DNA of 64,000 bases from Archivesica marissinica (Eukaryota; Mollusca; Bivalvia; Venerida; Vesicomyidae), in the NCBI GenBank assembly GCA_014843695.1, contig CM026390.1, positions 55,125,294 through 55,189,293 of the forward strand, in the 5' to 3' direction. Made by a program: the position numbers and the translations under genes. Positions 46,780 to 59,000 of this stretch are shown here, one piece after another (the stretch's first letter is position 1; the number at the start of each line of letters is the position of its first letter). Under the pieces are notes generated by a model. It saw nothing but the letters and a program-made list of their open reading frames with translations, was not told where the DNA came from and searched no databases.

Positions 46780-47456
46780 TTATATAGAATAGTTGAAGGA
46801 ATTTTGCATAGATATATAGATTTCTAGAAAACACCAGTGGTAAGTCATTAATAAAAAGTAAGAATAAAAGTGGTCCTAATATTGAGCCCTGTGGGACTCC
46901 ATAAGTAACCGTTTTGTTTTCAGATAAAACGTCATTTATAGAAACAGCTTGGTTTCTATCACATAGATATGATTGAAAAGGCTTCAGGGTAGTGTTGTTG
47001 ATCTATAAAAAAAGTCTGGAATGATTTATGCACGTGTCTTTCAAAACTGTTCGACAAAGTTGGTAAAATTGAAATAGGTCTATAATTATTTACGTCATTA
47101 TTTTTTTCACCTTTGAATAATGTTTTTTTGACATTTGCAAATTTTAAAGCTTCTGGGAAAATTGATGTTTGCAAACTCTGATTTATTATAACAGTTACAT
47201 GTTTTACAATGATATCAGCGGATTGTTGTAACCGTTTTGGTCCAATATTATCGAATCCTGTAGCCTTAGAAACATTAAGTTTGAACAATTCCTTTCTGGT
47301 ACTATTCTTTGTAACTTCGGGTATTTCAAACATTACATCATCAGGTACATGTTCATTAATAAAATCGTGAATATAGTCAAAGCTTAAGTAATCAGGGACT
47401 GTATCGTTGATGTTGGATGCAACAGTGATAAAGAATTCACTAAATATATTTTCCAT
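46780..47456 (-). pseudogene. LINE reverse transcriptase, internally deleted
   Basis: The N-terminal part reads ENIFSEFF, then KATGFDNIGPK and NNYRPISILPTLS, the usual start of a LINE polymerase. The frame then jumps to LKPFQSYLCDRNQAVS and YGVPQGSILGPLLF plus INDLP. The stretch between, which should carry the first catalytic Asp motif (FLDLxKAFD type), is missing, and the YxDD box is not recognisable before the homology ends. The enzyme cannot be functional. Confidence 0.87.
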
Positions 47457-47829
47457 TTCAACATTTTGAGGGTAATCAGTTCCTTGATGGCATATTGAGT
47501 TAATATTGTTTCCAGATTACGTTGATTTCCCTGTACCAAACTCTTCAAAATCTTCCAAAGACAGTACGAGGGTTACCTTTACCAGACTCGAGTTTTCTTT
47601 CACATGACTCTTTCCTTGCTGTATTAATCATTGCTGACACTTTGTTTCTTAGTAGTTTATATGTATTGATTAGCCCTTGCTCTGATTTATCGTGTTACAT
47701 GTTATCGCGTTCTGTCATAATATTAAGTATTTCTGTTGTTAATCAATCTGGTCGAAATTTCCTTTTCACTCTCTTGAGTTTTTATTGGAACATGCCTATG
47801 TACAATTTCTAAAAACAGTTTACACCACA

Positions 47830-48807
47830 TATTTAATATTTCAGTTGTATCATCATATATATATATATATATATATAAACAAAGGTCCAGTCTACAAGAC
47901 GTAAATCTTCACAAAAGTGCTGCTCATTGAAGTTTTTAAATGATCTGTATGATATTGTTTCATGCATACTTTTATTATTTGAAGTTGACGATACGATTGC
48001 AGAATACTGGGTAATGATCACTGATAGAAAGCTTTGGTACATAAATTATTTTTCCATGTATGTCCATAATCATTACATCATTTGTCCATCCTCATCATGA
48101 TTGCATATATCATAATATTGTACTATATATATTGTAAATATGTTTAAATGTTACAGACGAGAAACTGTAAAGTTTAAGTCTTAATAAAGCATTCTTCTTC
48201 TTCTTCTTCTTCATAAATATTGACAATGGCATGTTAGTATATATGTGATCAATCAATGATGAAGGTTATCTAGTTACTCTAGTAGGTTCCATTACTAACT
48301 GTATAAGACCTAGTGGGATATAAATATGTGTCCATTCATCATTTGTATAACAATCAGTGAGGTTTTTATTGAGATCACCTAATCAAATTAGTTCGTTATC
48401 TTCATAGAACACATTTTCGATAAACAATTCAAATCTGTCTTTCCACTCTATTTTAGAGTGAGAATGCCTATACATATTGCAAGCAAAATATGGTTTACAA
48501 TATTTACAATATATTTCAAGAATAACAACCTCAATATCATGCGTTTCTAAATCATAACGGCGTTTGACATTTAGACCATCTTTAACATATACTAAAATTC
48601 CCCCACCACCATCTCTGTCATTTTGGTCTCTACGAAATGGAGGTAAAACTCCTTTAATTAAATATGCATTTGTATTTACATCAACTTTAAATTTAAACTC
48701 AGCCCCATAATATCAATTTTATTATTGTCAGAGGTCATAAGTAGCTTTACTTCTTCAAATGTATCTAAACTATTAAGACCGTGAACATTTAAATGACCAA
48801 TAGTCAT
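47830..48807 (-). pseudogene. LINE endonuclease domain
   Basis: The frame opens at 48807 with MTIGHLNVHGLNS, followed after a frameshift by DRDGGGGILVYVKDGL, WKDRFELFIEN and LGDLNKNLTD (the GDxN box, with a TGA two residues before it). Next come IDHIYTN and, after the inserted retroposon, SISDHYPVF (the SDHxPV box) in another frame, then KNFNEQHFCEDLRLVDW. These are apurinic endonuclease landmarks of LINEs. At least two frame changes and several stops mark it as dead. Confidence 0.85.
48047..48211 (+). mobile_element. Short retroposon inserted in the LINE
   Basis: A 165-bp plus-strand piece ending in ttaataaagc and a (ttc)n run, flanked by a 7-bp duplication cataaat at 48040-48046 and 48212-48218. 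Removing it rejoins LINE endonuclease sequence. A microsatellite-like 3' end with AATAAA suggests a truncated LINE or SINE tail. The family is not identified. Confidence 0.68.
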
Positions 48808-48923
48808 GCCATTTTATGCAGACCGAGGTCTGTGGTATCATTTATAATATCATAAATGCTGTTGATCGAATCAGTTTGATCAGCTAAACTAATTTCTAAA
48901 GCATTACAATACAGTTGGATAAT

Positions 48924-49770
48924 TCACATTGTGAACATTGTTTGCAAACGATTAAATCTGTTGGATGTAGTGACGTCAAAGTCCTTGCCAGACACGTTAG
49001 CATTGGCAACATGGCCTGATTTATATTGCTGGTAGCAATTTATGGACTTGTGGCCAAAACGGTCACGGTTAAAACACCTTCCCGAGAATCTCCACTGAAA
49101 TTGACTATGCATATCCCCAGACTGATTTTGATTATTCCACGTCGATTTGTATCTGCCGGTTTCACTGGTACGATAGTTGTTATTCCCATGTTCAAGCGAT
49201 GTTCTTTCTTCGTGGTACAAATACACACCAATTAAAGTCCGCACATACCTGAGTGAAGTTATTTATTGTACCCAATATTCTTTTTATACCAGATCGGGAT
49301 AGATGGATGCTATCCTTAAAGTTAAAGAAGTAATTGATTGGAGTGCCATCCTTATCACTGAAAACGTGGCACATGTCTATGCAACTTACATAAGCTTCTG
49401 GTGTGCAAGTTCTTCAATACAGGCATTGAACTCGAACAGGTCTACATCTCCGCGATGACAAAAGAGTACATACTACAACAGCCATTTGCGGATTACTGAT
49501 TTTTAAGCTTTCTAACAGGATCATATATTTCTCCTTGAACACTTGACAAGACATACCCCTAGCTACATCATTATCATTACCCCCTATGTAGATGATAGTC
49601 GTGCTAAAACTTGATAAATCATACAGTAATATATCATCTGCTATGTCATCAATGCGAGCGCCACTTATTGAATGTTTATGCGTTCCTTGTGTAAGTCCTT
49701 GTTGGTTAATACAATGAGGTATAGAAGATCCAATTATAAGTGTCTTAGATCTCGTAGCATTATGCGTACA
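48924..49770 (-). pseudogene. LINE ORF1: SGNH esterase and CCHC-like knuckle
   Basis: In minus-strand order: KTLIIGSSIPHC (nucleophile block, GSS in place of GDS), YIGGNDND (GGND block), then KDSIHLSRSGIKR (DxxH block), which are the landmarks of SGNH hydrolases. Downstream at about 49015-49072 is a knuckle C-x2-R-x4-H-x4-C in which the second Cys is Arg (CGT for TGT), followed by a weaker C-x2-Q-x4-H-x4-N. Frameshifts separate the blocks. The role is probably RNA and membrane or protein interaction of the ORF1 product, by analogy with CR1-type elements. Confidence 0.78.
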
Positions 49771-50094
49771 TTTTCCCGGTCTGATTTCTTGCCTATTGTG
49801 TACAGAGTAGTTTGATTATTTATATGTTTAATGTAAACATTTTGCCTGTTTCCTTGAATTGTCTCAATGTTGTATAGTGGTTTGGTATGCTTCATGAACG
49901 ACCATCAATGCACGATTTGTACATGGTCATTTAAAGATGAATCTTAATATTATGTAAATAACTCTTGTAATTTAATAGAATTAGTAAACCTATAATTAGA
50001 TATGTCCGACACGATTCTTTCACTTCATCAGGTTATACATGTACACTGAACATTACATGGCATAGCACCATGTTCTATATGATTAGTGACAGTT

Positions 50095-50121
50095 GTAGTA
50101 TGTGAGATGGTACGGTGGTCA
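50095..50121 (+). mobile_element. SINE B internal fragment at array edge
   Basis: gtatgtgagatggtacggtg plus gtca matches the segment just after box B in family B SINEs. The 25-bp array starts immediately after it. Confidence 0.6.
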
Positions 50122-50880
50122 CATCCATATACAACAAATACTCTCACATCCATATACAACAAATACTCTCACATACATATACAACAAATACTCTCACATT
50201 CATATACAACAAATACTCTCATACATATACAACAAATACTCTCACATTCATATACAACAAATACTCTCACATTCATATACAACAAATACTCTCACATACA
50301 TATACAACAAATACTCTCACATTCATATACAACAAATACTCTCACATTCATATACAACAAATACTCTCACAGTCATATACAACAAATACTCTCACATTCA
50401 TATACAACACATACTCTCACATTCATATACAACAAATACTCTCACATTCATATACAACAAATACTCTCACATTCATATACAACAAATACTCTCACATACT
50501 CACATTCATATACAACAAATACTATCACATTCATATACAACAAATACGCTCACATACATATACAACAAATACTCTCACATTCATATACAACACATACTCT
50601 CACATCCATATACAACAAATACTCTCACATTCATATACAACAAATACTCTCACATCCATATACAACAAATACTCTCACATTCATATACAACACATACTCT
50701 CACATACATATATAACACATACTCTCACATTCATATACAACAAATACTCTCACATACATATACAACAAATACTCTCACATACATATACAACAAATACTCT
50801 CACATTCATATACAACAAATACTCTCACATACATATACAACAAATACTCTCACATACATATACAACAAATACTCTCACGA
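50122..50880. repeat. 25-bp minisatellite
   Basis: About 30 units of ctctcacattcatatacaac plus aaata. The variable position is cattcat, catacat or catccat; some units have acacata. One unit near 50493 is a partial insert. All three plus frames stay open for over 200 codons because 25-bp units without stops rotate through the frames. Confidence 0.95.
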
Positions 50881-51011
50881 TAACTTATTTTACAGTTATA
50901 CCTGTTCATAATAGCTGTCACAAGTTCTGGAAAGGTTGATATCATGTACTTGAACCAGTATTACATAATTGTTTCAGCACAATCATCAAATATATATATA
51001 TAGAGAGAGAG

Positions 51012-51835
51012 AGAAGCTAGACTACAATAGTAATATACGTTATGGTCGGGTATCTGATCAGAGAAGCTAGACTACAATAGCACTATACTTTATGGTCGGG
51101 TATCTGATCAGAGAAGCTAGAATACACTAGTAATATACGTTATGGTCGGGTATCTGATCAGAGAAGCTAGACTACAATAGCACTATACTTTATGGTCGGG
51201 TAAATGACCAGAGAAGCTAGACTACAATATCATTATACGTTATGGTCGGGTATCTGATCAGAGAAGCTAGACTACACTATCATTATACGTTATGGTCGGG
51301 TATCTGATCAGAGAAGCTAGACTACAATATCATTATACGTTATGGTCGGGTATCTGACCAGAGAAGCTAGACTACAATATCATTATACGTTATGGTCGGG
51401 TATCTGACCAGAGAAGCTAGACTACAATATCATTATACGTTATGGTCGGGTATCTGATCAGAGAAGATAGACTACAATAGCAGTATACTTTATGGTCGGG
51501 TATCTGACCAGAGAAGATAGACTACAATAGCAGTATACTTTATGGTCGGGTATCTGATCAGAGAAGATAGACTACTATAGCAGTATACTTTATGGTCGGG
51601 TATCTGACCAGAGAAGCTAGACTACAATATCATTATACGTTATGGTCGGGTATCTGATCAGAGAAGATAGACTACAATATTATACGTTATGGTCGGGTAA
51701 ATGATCAGAGAAGCTAGACTACAATAGTAATATACGTTATGGTCGGGTATCTGATCAGAGAAGCTAGACTACAATAGCACTATACTTTATGGTCGGGTAT
51801 CTGATCAGAGAAGCTAGATTACAATAGCACTATTC
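51012..51835. repeat. 50-bp minisatellite
   Basis: About 16 units of agagaagctagactacaata plus tcattatacgttatggtcgg and gtatctgatc. Variants are tagcactatactt and gtaaatgacc. One unit near 51670 lacks five bases. It lies just downstream (minus sense) of the RIG-I-like receptor. Confidence 0.95.
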
Positions 51836-51903
51836 AAAACATAGCATGGTAATGCAAATGTTGAAAGAAATTCACAAACAAATGTCAAAAGCGCCATTAT
51901 GCA

Positions 51904-51998
51904 TTTATTAAGAATGTGCTGCACACCATGCTATCCCAATGAGCTTAATCAAGTGTTCTATTTCCAGTTACTAGCATCAACACACATACTCATTTATT
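51904..51998 (-). promoter_or_regulatory. Candidate poly(A) signals of the RIG-I-like gene
   Basis: Two AATAAA hexamers on the minus strand (51993-51998 and 51904-51909) lie about 470 and 560 bp after the stop codon. No other evidence of the transcript end is visible. Confidence 0.4.
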
Positions 51999-52465
51999 CA
52001 GACTTTCAGTAATATTTAGAAGATCTACCAACACATCCAACATTAATCTGTTTTTTCCCCCTCTAAATTATTGCTAAATTATATTTTCTGACAATTACCC
52101 TCCTTTTATGAGGTATTTACAAAATCACCCACAGCTTGTAATTTGATTGTTAATGTTAACATTAGAAATAAATGTACATATACATTATAGTTCTATATTT
52201 ACATGTGAAGAATAACACGTAAAATATCGTTTAAAATGTCATATAACCATGCTTAAAGTCAAGAACGTATATCCTCCAACCATATTAACCATTACTTATA
52301 ATTATAATGCTTTCCTTGTGAACATAAAATACTGCAGTTTAACTTGTGCCATTCATGCAGCACAGATAGATAAATCAGTTTAGCTGCCCACAACACAATA
52401 ATTACAACATAAAATAGACAGTTAGTGACGGCAAACCGCTTAAGTAACTCAATTGTCCTCTCATT

Positions 52466-53091
52466 TTACAATATCTGCATTGCCGACAGGTCGTCCGGAT
52501 CAACAATATCCGGAATATGAAACGGAGCATCAGACCATTTGCTCAGCATAATGGTGTTGTTCGTCTCTGTATCCATCACACGAAGGAACTTGTAAGAGAG
52601 AAACGGTAACCTGACACCTTTGTATGTGGATACTATTCCAAGTTGGTGTGTACAGCTATTTCCGCCTGCTCCAAACAACATTGCCTGGCAATTAATGGCC
52701 TCATCAAATGTACGTGGTTGCTTTGGAAACGGCTTTGTTGATACGCTTGCCCAGATGGCTGGTTGGACAATCACGTAATGTTGGCTTTTTATGCATCGCA
52801 ATGCCCCACAATTTACCTCAAATTTGCCACATTTTCCGCAGATCATTTTGTATTTACTATTGTCAAGTTTTGGAACTTTTTTTGCAACGTTTCCTTGCTC
52901 GTTCCGTTCATTCTGCACAATTGTGTTCTGTTCTTTGCGGATAAAATCCCGAACATCGTCTTCTTGCATGCTTAGTATGATTTCCAACGCCTGATCCATC
53001 AGGTAACCTCTATGTATGTTTAAACTCTCTCTCAGCGTACCTTTGTGGTCAGAAATGACAGTATATGTGCCTTCCATTTTCCGAATTCGTC
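52466..53091 (-). CDS. RIG-I-like exon: motif VI end, C-terminal domain
   Basis: The acceptor is ttaattcag and the stop is TAA at 52466-52468. The first residues complete helicase motif VI (RQTKG of the previous exon, then RIRK here). A helical stretch follows (RESLNIHRGYLMDQALEIIL), probably the arm between helicase and C-terminal domain. The RNA-binding domain begins at KMICGKCGKF (first zinc pair, C-x2-C). It continues QHYVIVQ, FGAGGNSCTHQLGIVSTYKG, then LPFLSYKFLRV and LSKWSDAPFHIPDI near the end. The Cys that normally lies five residues before the one in NSCTH is Gly or Gly/Ala here; the nearest other Cys is in INCQAM. Confidence 0.93.
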
Positions 53092-56000
53092 CTGAATTAA
53101 AAACGTTTATATTTTTATTATGCTTCGAAAATCTGTACACATTTAATCATTCAAACAAATAAAGAACATGAAAGGGCTATAAACGCTCTGGGTCACCTGA
53201 GTTCGTGCATTCGTTTTAAAACTACTAGATAAATCAAATTTATTTAATATTATTTTAACAGGTTTCATATTGAACTATAATAGTTGCAACACAGTAATCC
53301 CTAGACGTATCCACATAAACTACATTGGTATCTTTATGTCTAATGGTATAGGAACTATAGCGCAGACACGCGTTTACTGATGGGTGTGGTATAGGCTGTA
53401 AACTTAAAAGATTACATCACCTCTATTTTGGTATACGACAATGCTATATTTAGATTCATCCACATGCCAATTAGTTTGGTATCTGAATGTCTTTAAGCTT
53501 ATTGTTCGGACACGAATCTATCTCGGAAAGACATACCAACAGGTGGTTACTACTGTGGGGTCAATTATGACATCATCATCATCAGCATCATCATCTAAGC
53601 AAGATTAGTAATGGTCCATTAGATGACATAGGACATGCACAATATCAAAGCTCTCGACATTATGGTTTAACAAGAGGTTTTTACTATGTAAGTCAATATA
53701 ACTGTTGTGAACCCTACAGTGGGATGAAGTATGACTCCATTATACTAAATTGAGAAATAATTAGTAGAGGTCCATCATATCTGTAATTATACAGGCCAAA
53801 CGTCAAAGATATGTGCATTGCGGTTTATGATAGGCCACCTATCAAAGATATGTGCATTGTGGTTTATGATAGGCCACCTATCAAAGATATGTGCATTGTG
53901 GTTTATGATAGGCCACCTATCAAAGATATGTGCATTGTGGTTTATGATAGGCCACCTATCAAAGATATGTGCATTGTGGTTTATGATAGGCCACCTATCA
54001 AAGATATGTGCATTGTGGTTTATGAAGAAGATTGTTAATGATTTACTATATAATTATATTGTAAATATACCACCACCACCACCAACAACAACAACAACGA
54101 CAACAATTACTTATATTAGTGTCAGGTTACATAATTATATAACAACATGACTAATTAAGCTTTATGATATTGTGGGTATAGATATACATATATGATATTT
54201 CTATATATATCTGGGGACCAGACAGTTCGCAGTGAAAATGACACGCAGTGCACAAACTTCATGTTTTAGGTGTTCCTACGTGGAGAAAACCGAAAACCGT
54301 CGTACAGACGTGTCTAGATTTATAGTGACCATTGATAATTATGTATGCACATGGGTCATAGCTGATGGAATTCCATTCATATTTCAATGTGTGTATATAG
54401 GAGCATCTGTACTAATTTGGAACTCCCCACTCATTGTCAATCATGTTTTAGATGAATCGACTCTGTCCAGCAAACTTTAGAATCTAACATAATGTGCTAC
54501 AGACACAATCACATTCGTGACAGTAACATTTGGAAATTTGGCAAATATTAGACCTAGTACCCTTGTTTGAAGACATAGTGACATAATATGAACATTCTGG
54601 AAAGAGAATCAGCCAATGGGCATTGCTATGAAGGTTCAGGATAATTGAACAAGTGGTTCAGGAAGAGATGTCGCTTGAAGCAAATTGTTGTTTATGCCGG
54701 ATGCCGGACACAGTGAGATCACAAAACCTTGAACACTTTGTGCTCAGGTAAAATAATACCTATACACGTACTGTGTTATGCATTATATATATAGATAGAT
54801 AGATAGATAGTTTATTCTGAACAAAAAGCAAATGCTCATGAGTTCATTATAACATTGGCATTACAATACTTGGTCAATGGTGTATAGTTCAATCACAAAT
54901 TCAACATTCAGTACATGCACATTTTGAAAGCATAATATCGAATTAAACTACATAGTGGTTACACATGATCAAATTGAATTCAAATAATTGTATAATATAG
55001 TGCAATGATCTGCAACCTGAAAGAGAAAATACATATATATATATATGACAGCTATACCCTTAGTCTGGCGTGTAGAGATTTCATTGACGATATGGTTGTA
55101 TTATGCATTATATATATATGACAGCTATACCCTTAGTCTGGCGTGTGGAGATTTCATTGACGATATGGTTGTATTATGCATTATATATATATGACAGCTA
55201 TACCCTTAGTCTGGCGTGTAGAGATTTCATTGACGATATGGTTGTATTATGCATTATATATATATGACAGCTATACCCTTAGTCTGGCGTGTGGAGATTT
55301 CATTGACGATATGGTTGTATTATGCATTATATATATATGACAGCTATACCCTTAGTCTGGCGTGTAGAGATTTCATTGACGATATGGTTGTATTATGCAT
55401 TATATATATATGACAGCTATACCCTTAGTCTGGCGTGTGGAGATTTCATTGCCGATATGGTTGTGTTATGCATTATATATATATGAGAGTTATACCCTTA
55501 GTCTGGCGTGTGGAGATTTCATTGCCGATATGGTTGTATTTAATGACAAAGTTGCAGTCATGTATATCTAATCCTTCTTCCAGAATGGTCGTTGCGATCA
55601 GTCCCTGTATTTTTCCTTCTCCGAATTGCTTCACAACGTCTTCTTGGTCACGCCTGCTTGTTCCTGTAAGACATATGATTCCGTTCAGTATATATTCAAA
55701 ATACCATCGCCGTTGTAGGTTCGAATCCCACTGGAACATTCTTTCAAGTTAGGAAGCTATCAAGCTTGCTTGCGGTAGGTCGGTGGTTCTATCCGGTGGT
55801 CCATCAGTTCGTGAACTACTGCTTGGACGTCTTCCTCCACAAATAATAGCTGAACAGTCGCCATATGATCTAAGCTGTTGGTGTTACATTAAACACCCAA
55901 AACAAACAGGATTCCAAATAATTATGTAGGTGCGCATTTTTAACAAATTAACTAGTGTTCTAAATACATACAGCATCTGAACATAATCTTAAATTTACAA

Positions 56001-59000
56001 CATATAAATGTATGCATATTTAGCTTATTCTGATTGTGAAATGTGTGTTTAATTGCTCTTGAGACTTAATTCATCGCCATGATGTGAAAACAATCAACTA
56101 TCAATTAAAGTGTATTGTATAAGGACATCACTGCCGTGGTTCTGGCCTCACAGATGGATATGTAGTCCAGTGGTAACACGCTGGACTGGTAATCCAGGGA
56201 TCGCAGGTTCGATCCCCCGTCTGACCCTAATAAAATTAACAGTCTTTCAGATGGGACGTTAAACCGAGGTCTCGTGTCGGTGCTTTACACCGTGCACGTA
56301 AAAGAACCAGAGGAGATTCTGGAATGGGTCTCTGTCTGTATCATGCACTATCCTCCAAAATCTAAAATAACAAATCTCTTCAGGAGGCGTCGCTCATATG
56401 GGCAACCGGTAGCGACGATAAATAAACGTAAAACACAGGTTCTGGCCTCACATTATCTATGTTACGAAGCGGACCGTGACAGTATGCACATTAAACATAT
56501 TACGTGAAACAAGTTACCTCCAACATCAGATGTAGCATTAGAGCCCGTGAACACAGCACACTTGTATCCTTCCGCTTGCAGTATCTCTGTCAGCATTTCG
56601 GCCTGATCGCGTGTCTTTATATACACTATGAATCTAACTCCATCTTTACCCTCACTAGCGCGATGCTTCAAAGTTTCTAGAAGCTTCTTGATTCGTACTC
56701 CTCTCTGTGCAAAGGTGCATATGTTAGCCATTTCGGACACCAGCTCTGTAGATAGGAATGTAATATTTCATACTTAAAGTTCATATACTTTATAACTATT
56801 GTATTATATAAATGGAAGTCGTGATAGCGCAGTGGATGCGCGTTCGCTGCAAGTGCGAATGTTCCGGAGTTCGAGCGCCGCTGGAGTCGTTACGATTGTG
56901 CCCTTATGCAAGGCCGTTAAATTGCACATTGCCTCTTCTCTCTCCCTTGTGGTGATGGATTCCATCAGGAATGAGGTCTCGAGAGTGATTAATATAAGTT
57001 GTAAAAACTTGTTTCGCAATTGAGCAAAAATAAATTTGTATAAACTAACTATTGTATTAATTACATAGTAGCAACGCTACGTTTATATACTATTTATAGA
57101 TCATTTATACACTTATATATTGTATAGTGTGACTGTGCTGATTATTTCCTGACTTCATATATCGATAAGCCAGCATCAGAACTAGTGTGATGATACGCAT
57201 TACACTAGCCTAGGTAATGCTAGGAGTTCAAATATTCATGCACCAAGAAGTGGCCAGCCAGGTAATGCTAGGAGTTCAAATATTCATAAACCAACAAGTG
57301 GCCAGTCAGGTAATGCTATGCGTTCAAATATTCATGCACCAAGAAGTGGCCAGCCAGGTAATGCTAGGAGTTCAAATATTCATGCACCAAGAAGTGGCCA
57401 GCCAGGTAATGCTAGGAGTTCAAATATTCATGCACCAAGAAGTGGCCAGCCAGGTAATGGCAGCATAAATAATCAGTACTTTATTTATAAAAATGGAGAG
57501 TTGTGGAATTTATGTAGCTCAATGTGTGTTTTACATTTGATCGTGTTATATTCCTGACATTTATGCAGCTCAATGTGTGTTTTACATTTCATCGTGTTAT
57601 ATTCCTGACATGTATGCAGCTCAATGTGTGTTTTACATTTCATCATGTTATATTCCTGACATGTATGCAGCTCAATGTGTGTTTTATATTTCATCGTGTT
57701 ATATTCCTGACATGTATGCAGCTCAATGTATGTTTTACATTTCATCGTGTTATATTCCTGACATTTATATAGCATTTTCACAAGAACATTTACAGACATT
57801 GTTTTCCTTCATGCAATCTGTTGTTACTTTGGTGTGACATTTGACAGTAATCACAAACATATTTCTTAGAAGATACATGGAAACTGGTTTTTAAAATTAA
57901 TTTGGCTGTTGAAATGCTTCTCAGAGGTATAGGATAATCGTCTCCGTAGTCTAGTCGTTAAGGGGTCCTCCTACGGATCGCGAGGTCGAACGTTCGAACC
58001 TCGTCAGGGGTTTGTTCTGATATGGCCGTTGGTGAACCGCCATCCCGTTGGTGAACCGCCATCTAGTTAAATACTGATTACCGATTGCCTATCAGCCTGG
58101 CCCTACAAGCATAGGATTCGGGAAGTATTGATGTTCGTAAAAAGAGCTGTCTTATAAGTCAGAAATGTCTGGGTGGCACTATAGTGGTGACACTATAATA
58201 AACAAACACTTTACTTTATATTTGATTTAAAATGGAACAGACTGTGTGACCACTGTGCCAATAGTGTTGATTACATATAGTGTAAAGAATGATTCATATT
58301 TATATCTCTAACATCTACTAAGCATTACTTAAGCTACACAATTTATTTAAAATAAAAACATTCATGGAAACAGTGTTTACCCTTTGCGAGTTGACAAAGT
58401 TGCAGCTCTGATTCGACCTGGGACTGAGAATAACTGCCCAGTTGTTGAGTAGCCAGCTTCTTTGCTAACACTTTACTAGCACAGTGGTTGGTGAGATCAT
58501 CGTTCACATCAAGTACCTCGCTGTAAATCTAGGGTTCAGAGAAAAACAATGCTTCGATGGTGAGATGTGTTGACGATGATAGCCTACGAGAACTATATGT
58601 TTATATCACAATCATGCAGTTAAACAATTGCATACACATGGAACTCGGTGACGTTACCTTGGTCGGCTGCATCGTCACCTTGATCGGCTTCATCGTTACC
58701 TTGGTCGGCTTCATAACATATTTAAGTTTCATCTTAGCCTTTGGATTGGTTATCTGAATTCACTATATACAATAATGATATTCACGTTTGTCGGGAATTG
58801 ATAGTAAATAACAAGTTAAGCTAGTTTGTGAAACTTGTCTATGGTTGATTAACAGTGCAGTTAGCTTGTGAAGCTTGTCTATGGTTGATTAACAGTGCAG
58901 TTAGCTTGTGAAACTTGTATATGGTTGATTAACATTGCAGTTAGCTTGTGAAGCTTGTCTATGGTTGATTAACAGTGCAGTTAGCTTGTGAAACTTGTCT

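Larger units (their letters stand above)
46740..49930 (-). mobile_element. Decayed CR1/L2-like LINE
   Basis: A minus-strand non-LTR retrotransposon in the order ORF1 (SGNH esterase-like domain, then a CCHC-like knuckle), ORF2 endonuclease and reverse transcriptase. An esterase domain in ORF1 is known from the CR1/L2 group, which is why I place it there. It is inactive, with frameshifts, in-frame stops, a deletion in the polymerase, a small retroposon inserted in ORF2 (48047-48211) and a (TA)n run at 47853-47876. The 3' end is lost at the 28-bp satellite. Confidence 0.88.

Noticed and set aside
52708..52994. Plus-strand frames antisense to the C-terminal domain exon
   Set aside because: Shadows of the minus-strand exon, which has clear family motifs.
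54232..54480. 82-codon plus-strand ORF with a Cys-rich start
   Set aside because: No family pattern; it lies antisense in an intron of the RIG-I-like gene, with no splice or promoter support.
55030..55480. Six extra short exons of the RIG-I-like gene
   Set aside because: The copies keep the exon end and a donor but no acceptor, and are tandem 73-bp units with a TA-rich filler, so they are duplicated boundary sequence rather than exons.
57941..58015. tRNA gene with boxes A and B
   Set aside because: The cloverleaf is imperfect and a SINE-like body follows.
58513..58520. CAG acceptor for the 148-bp RIG-I-like exon
   Set aside because: It would break the reading phase with the preceding exon; the ccctag acceptor eight bases upstream keeps it.
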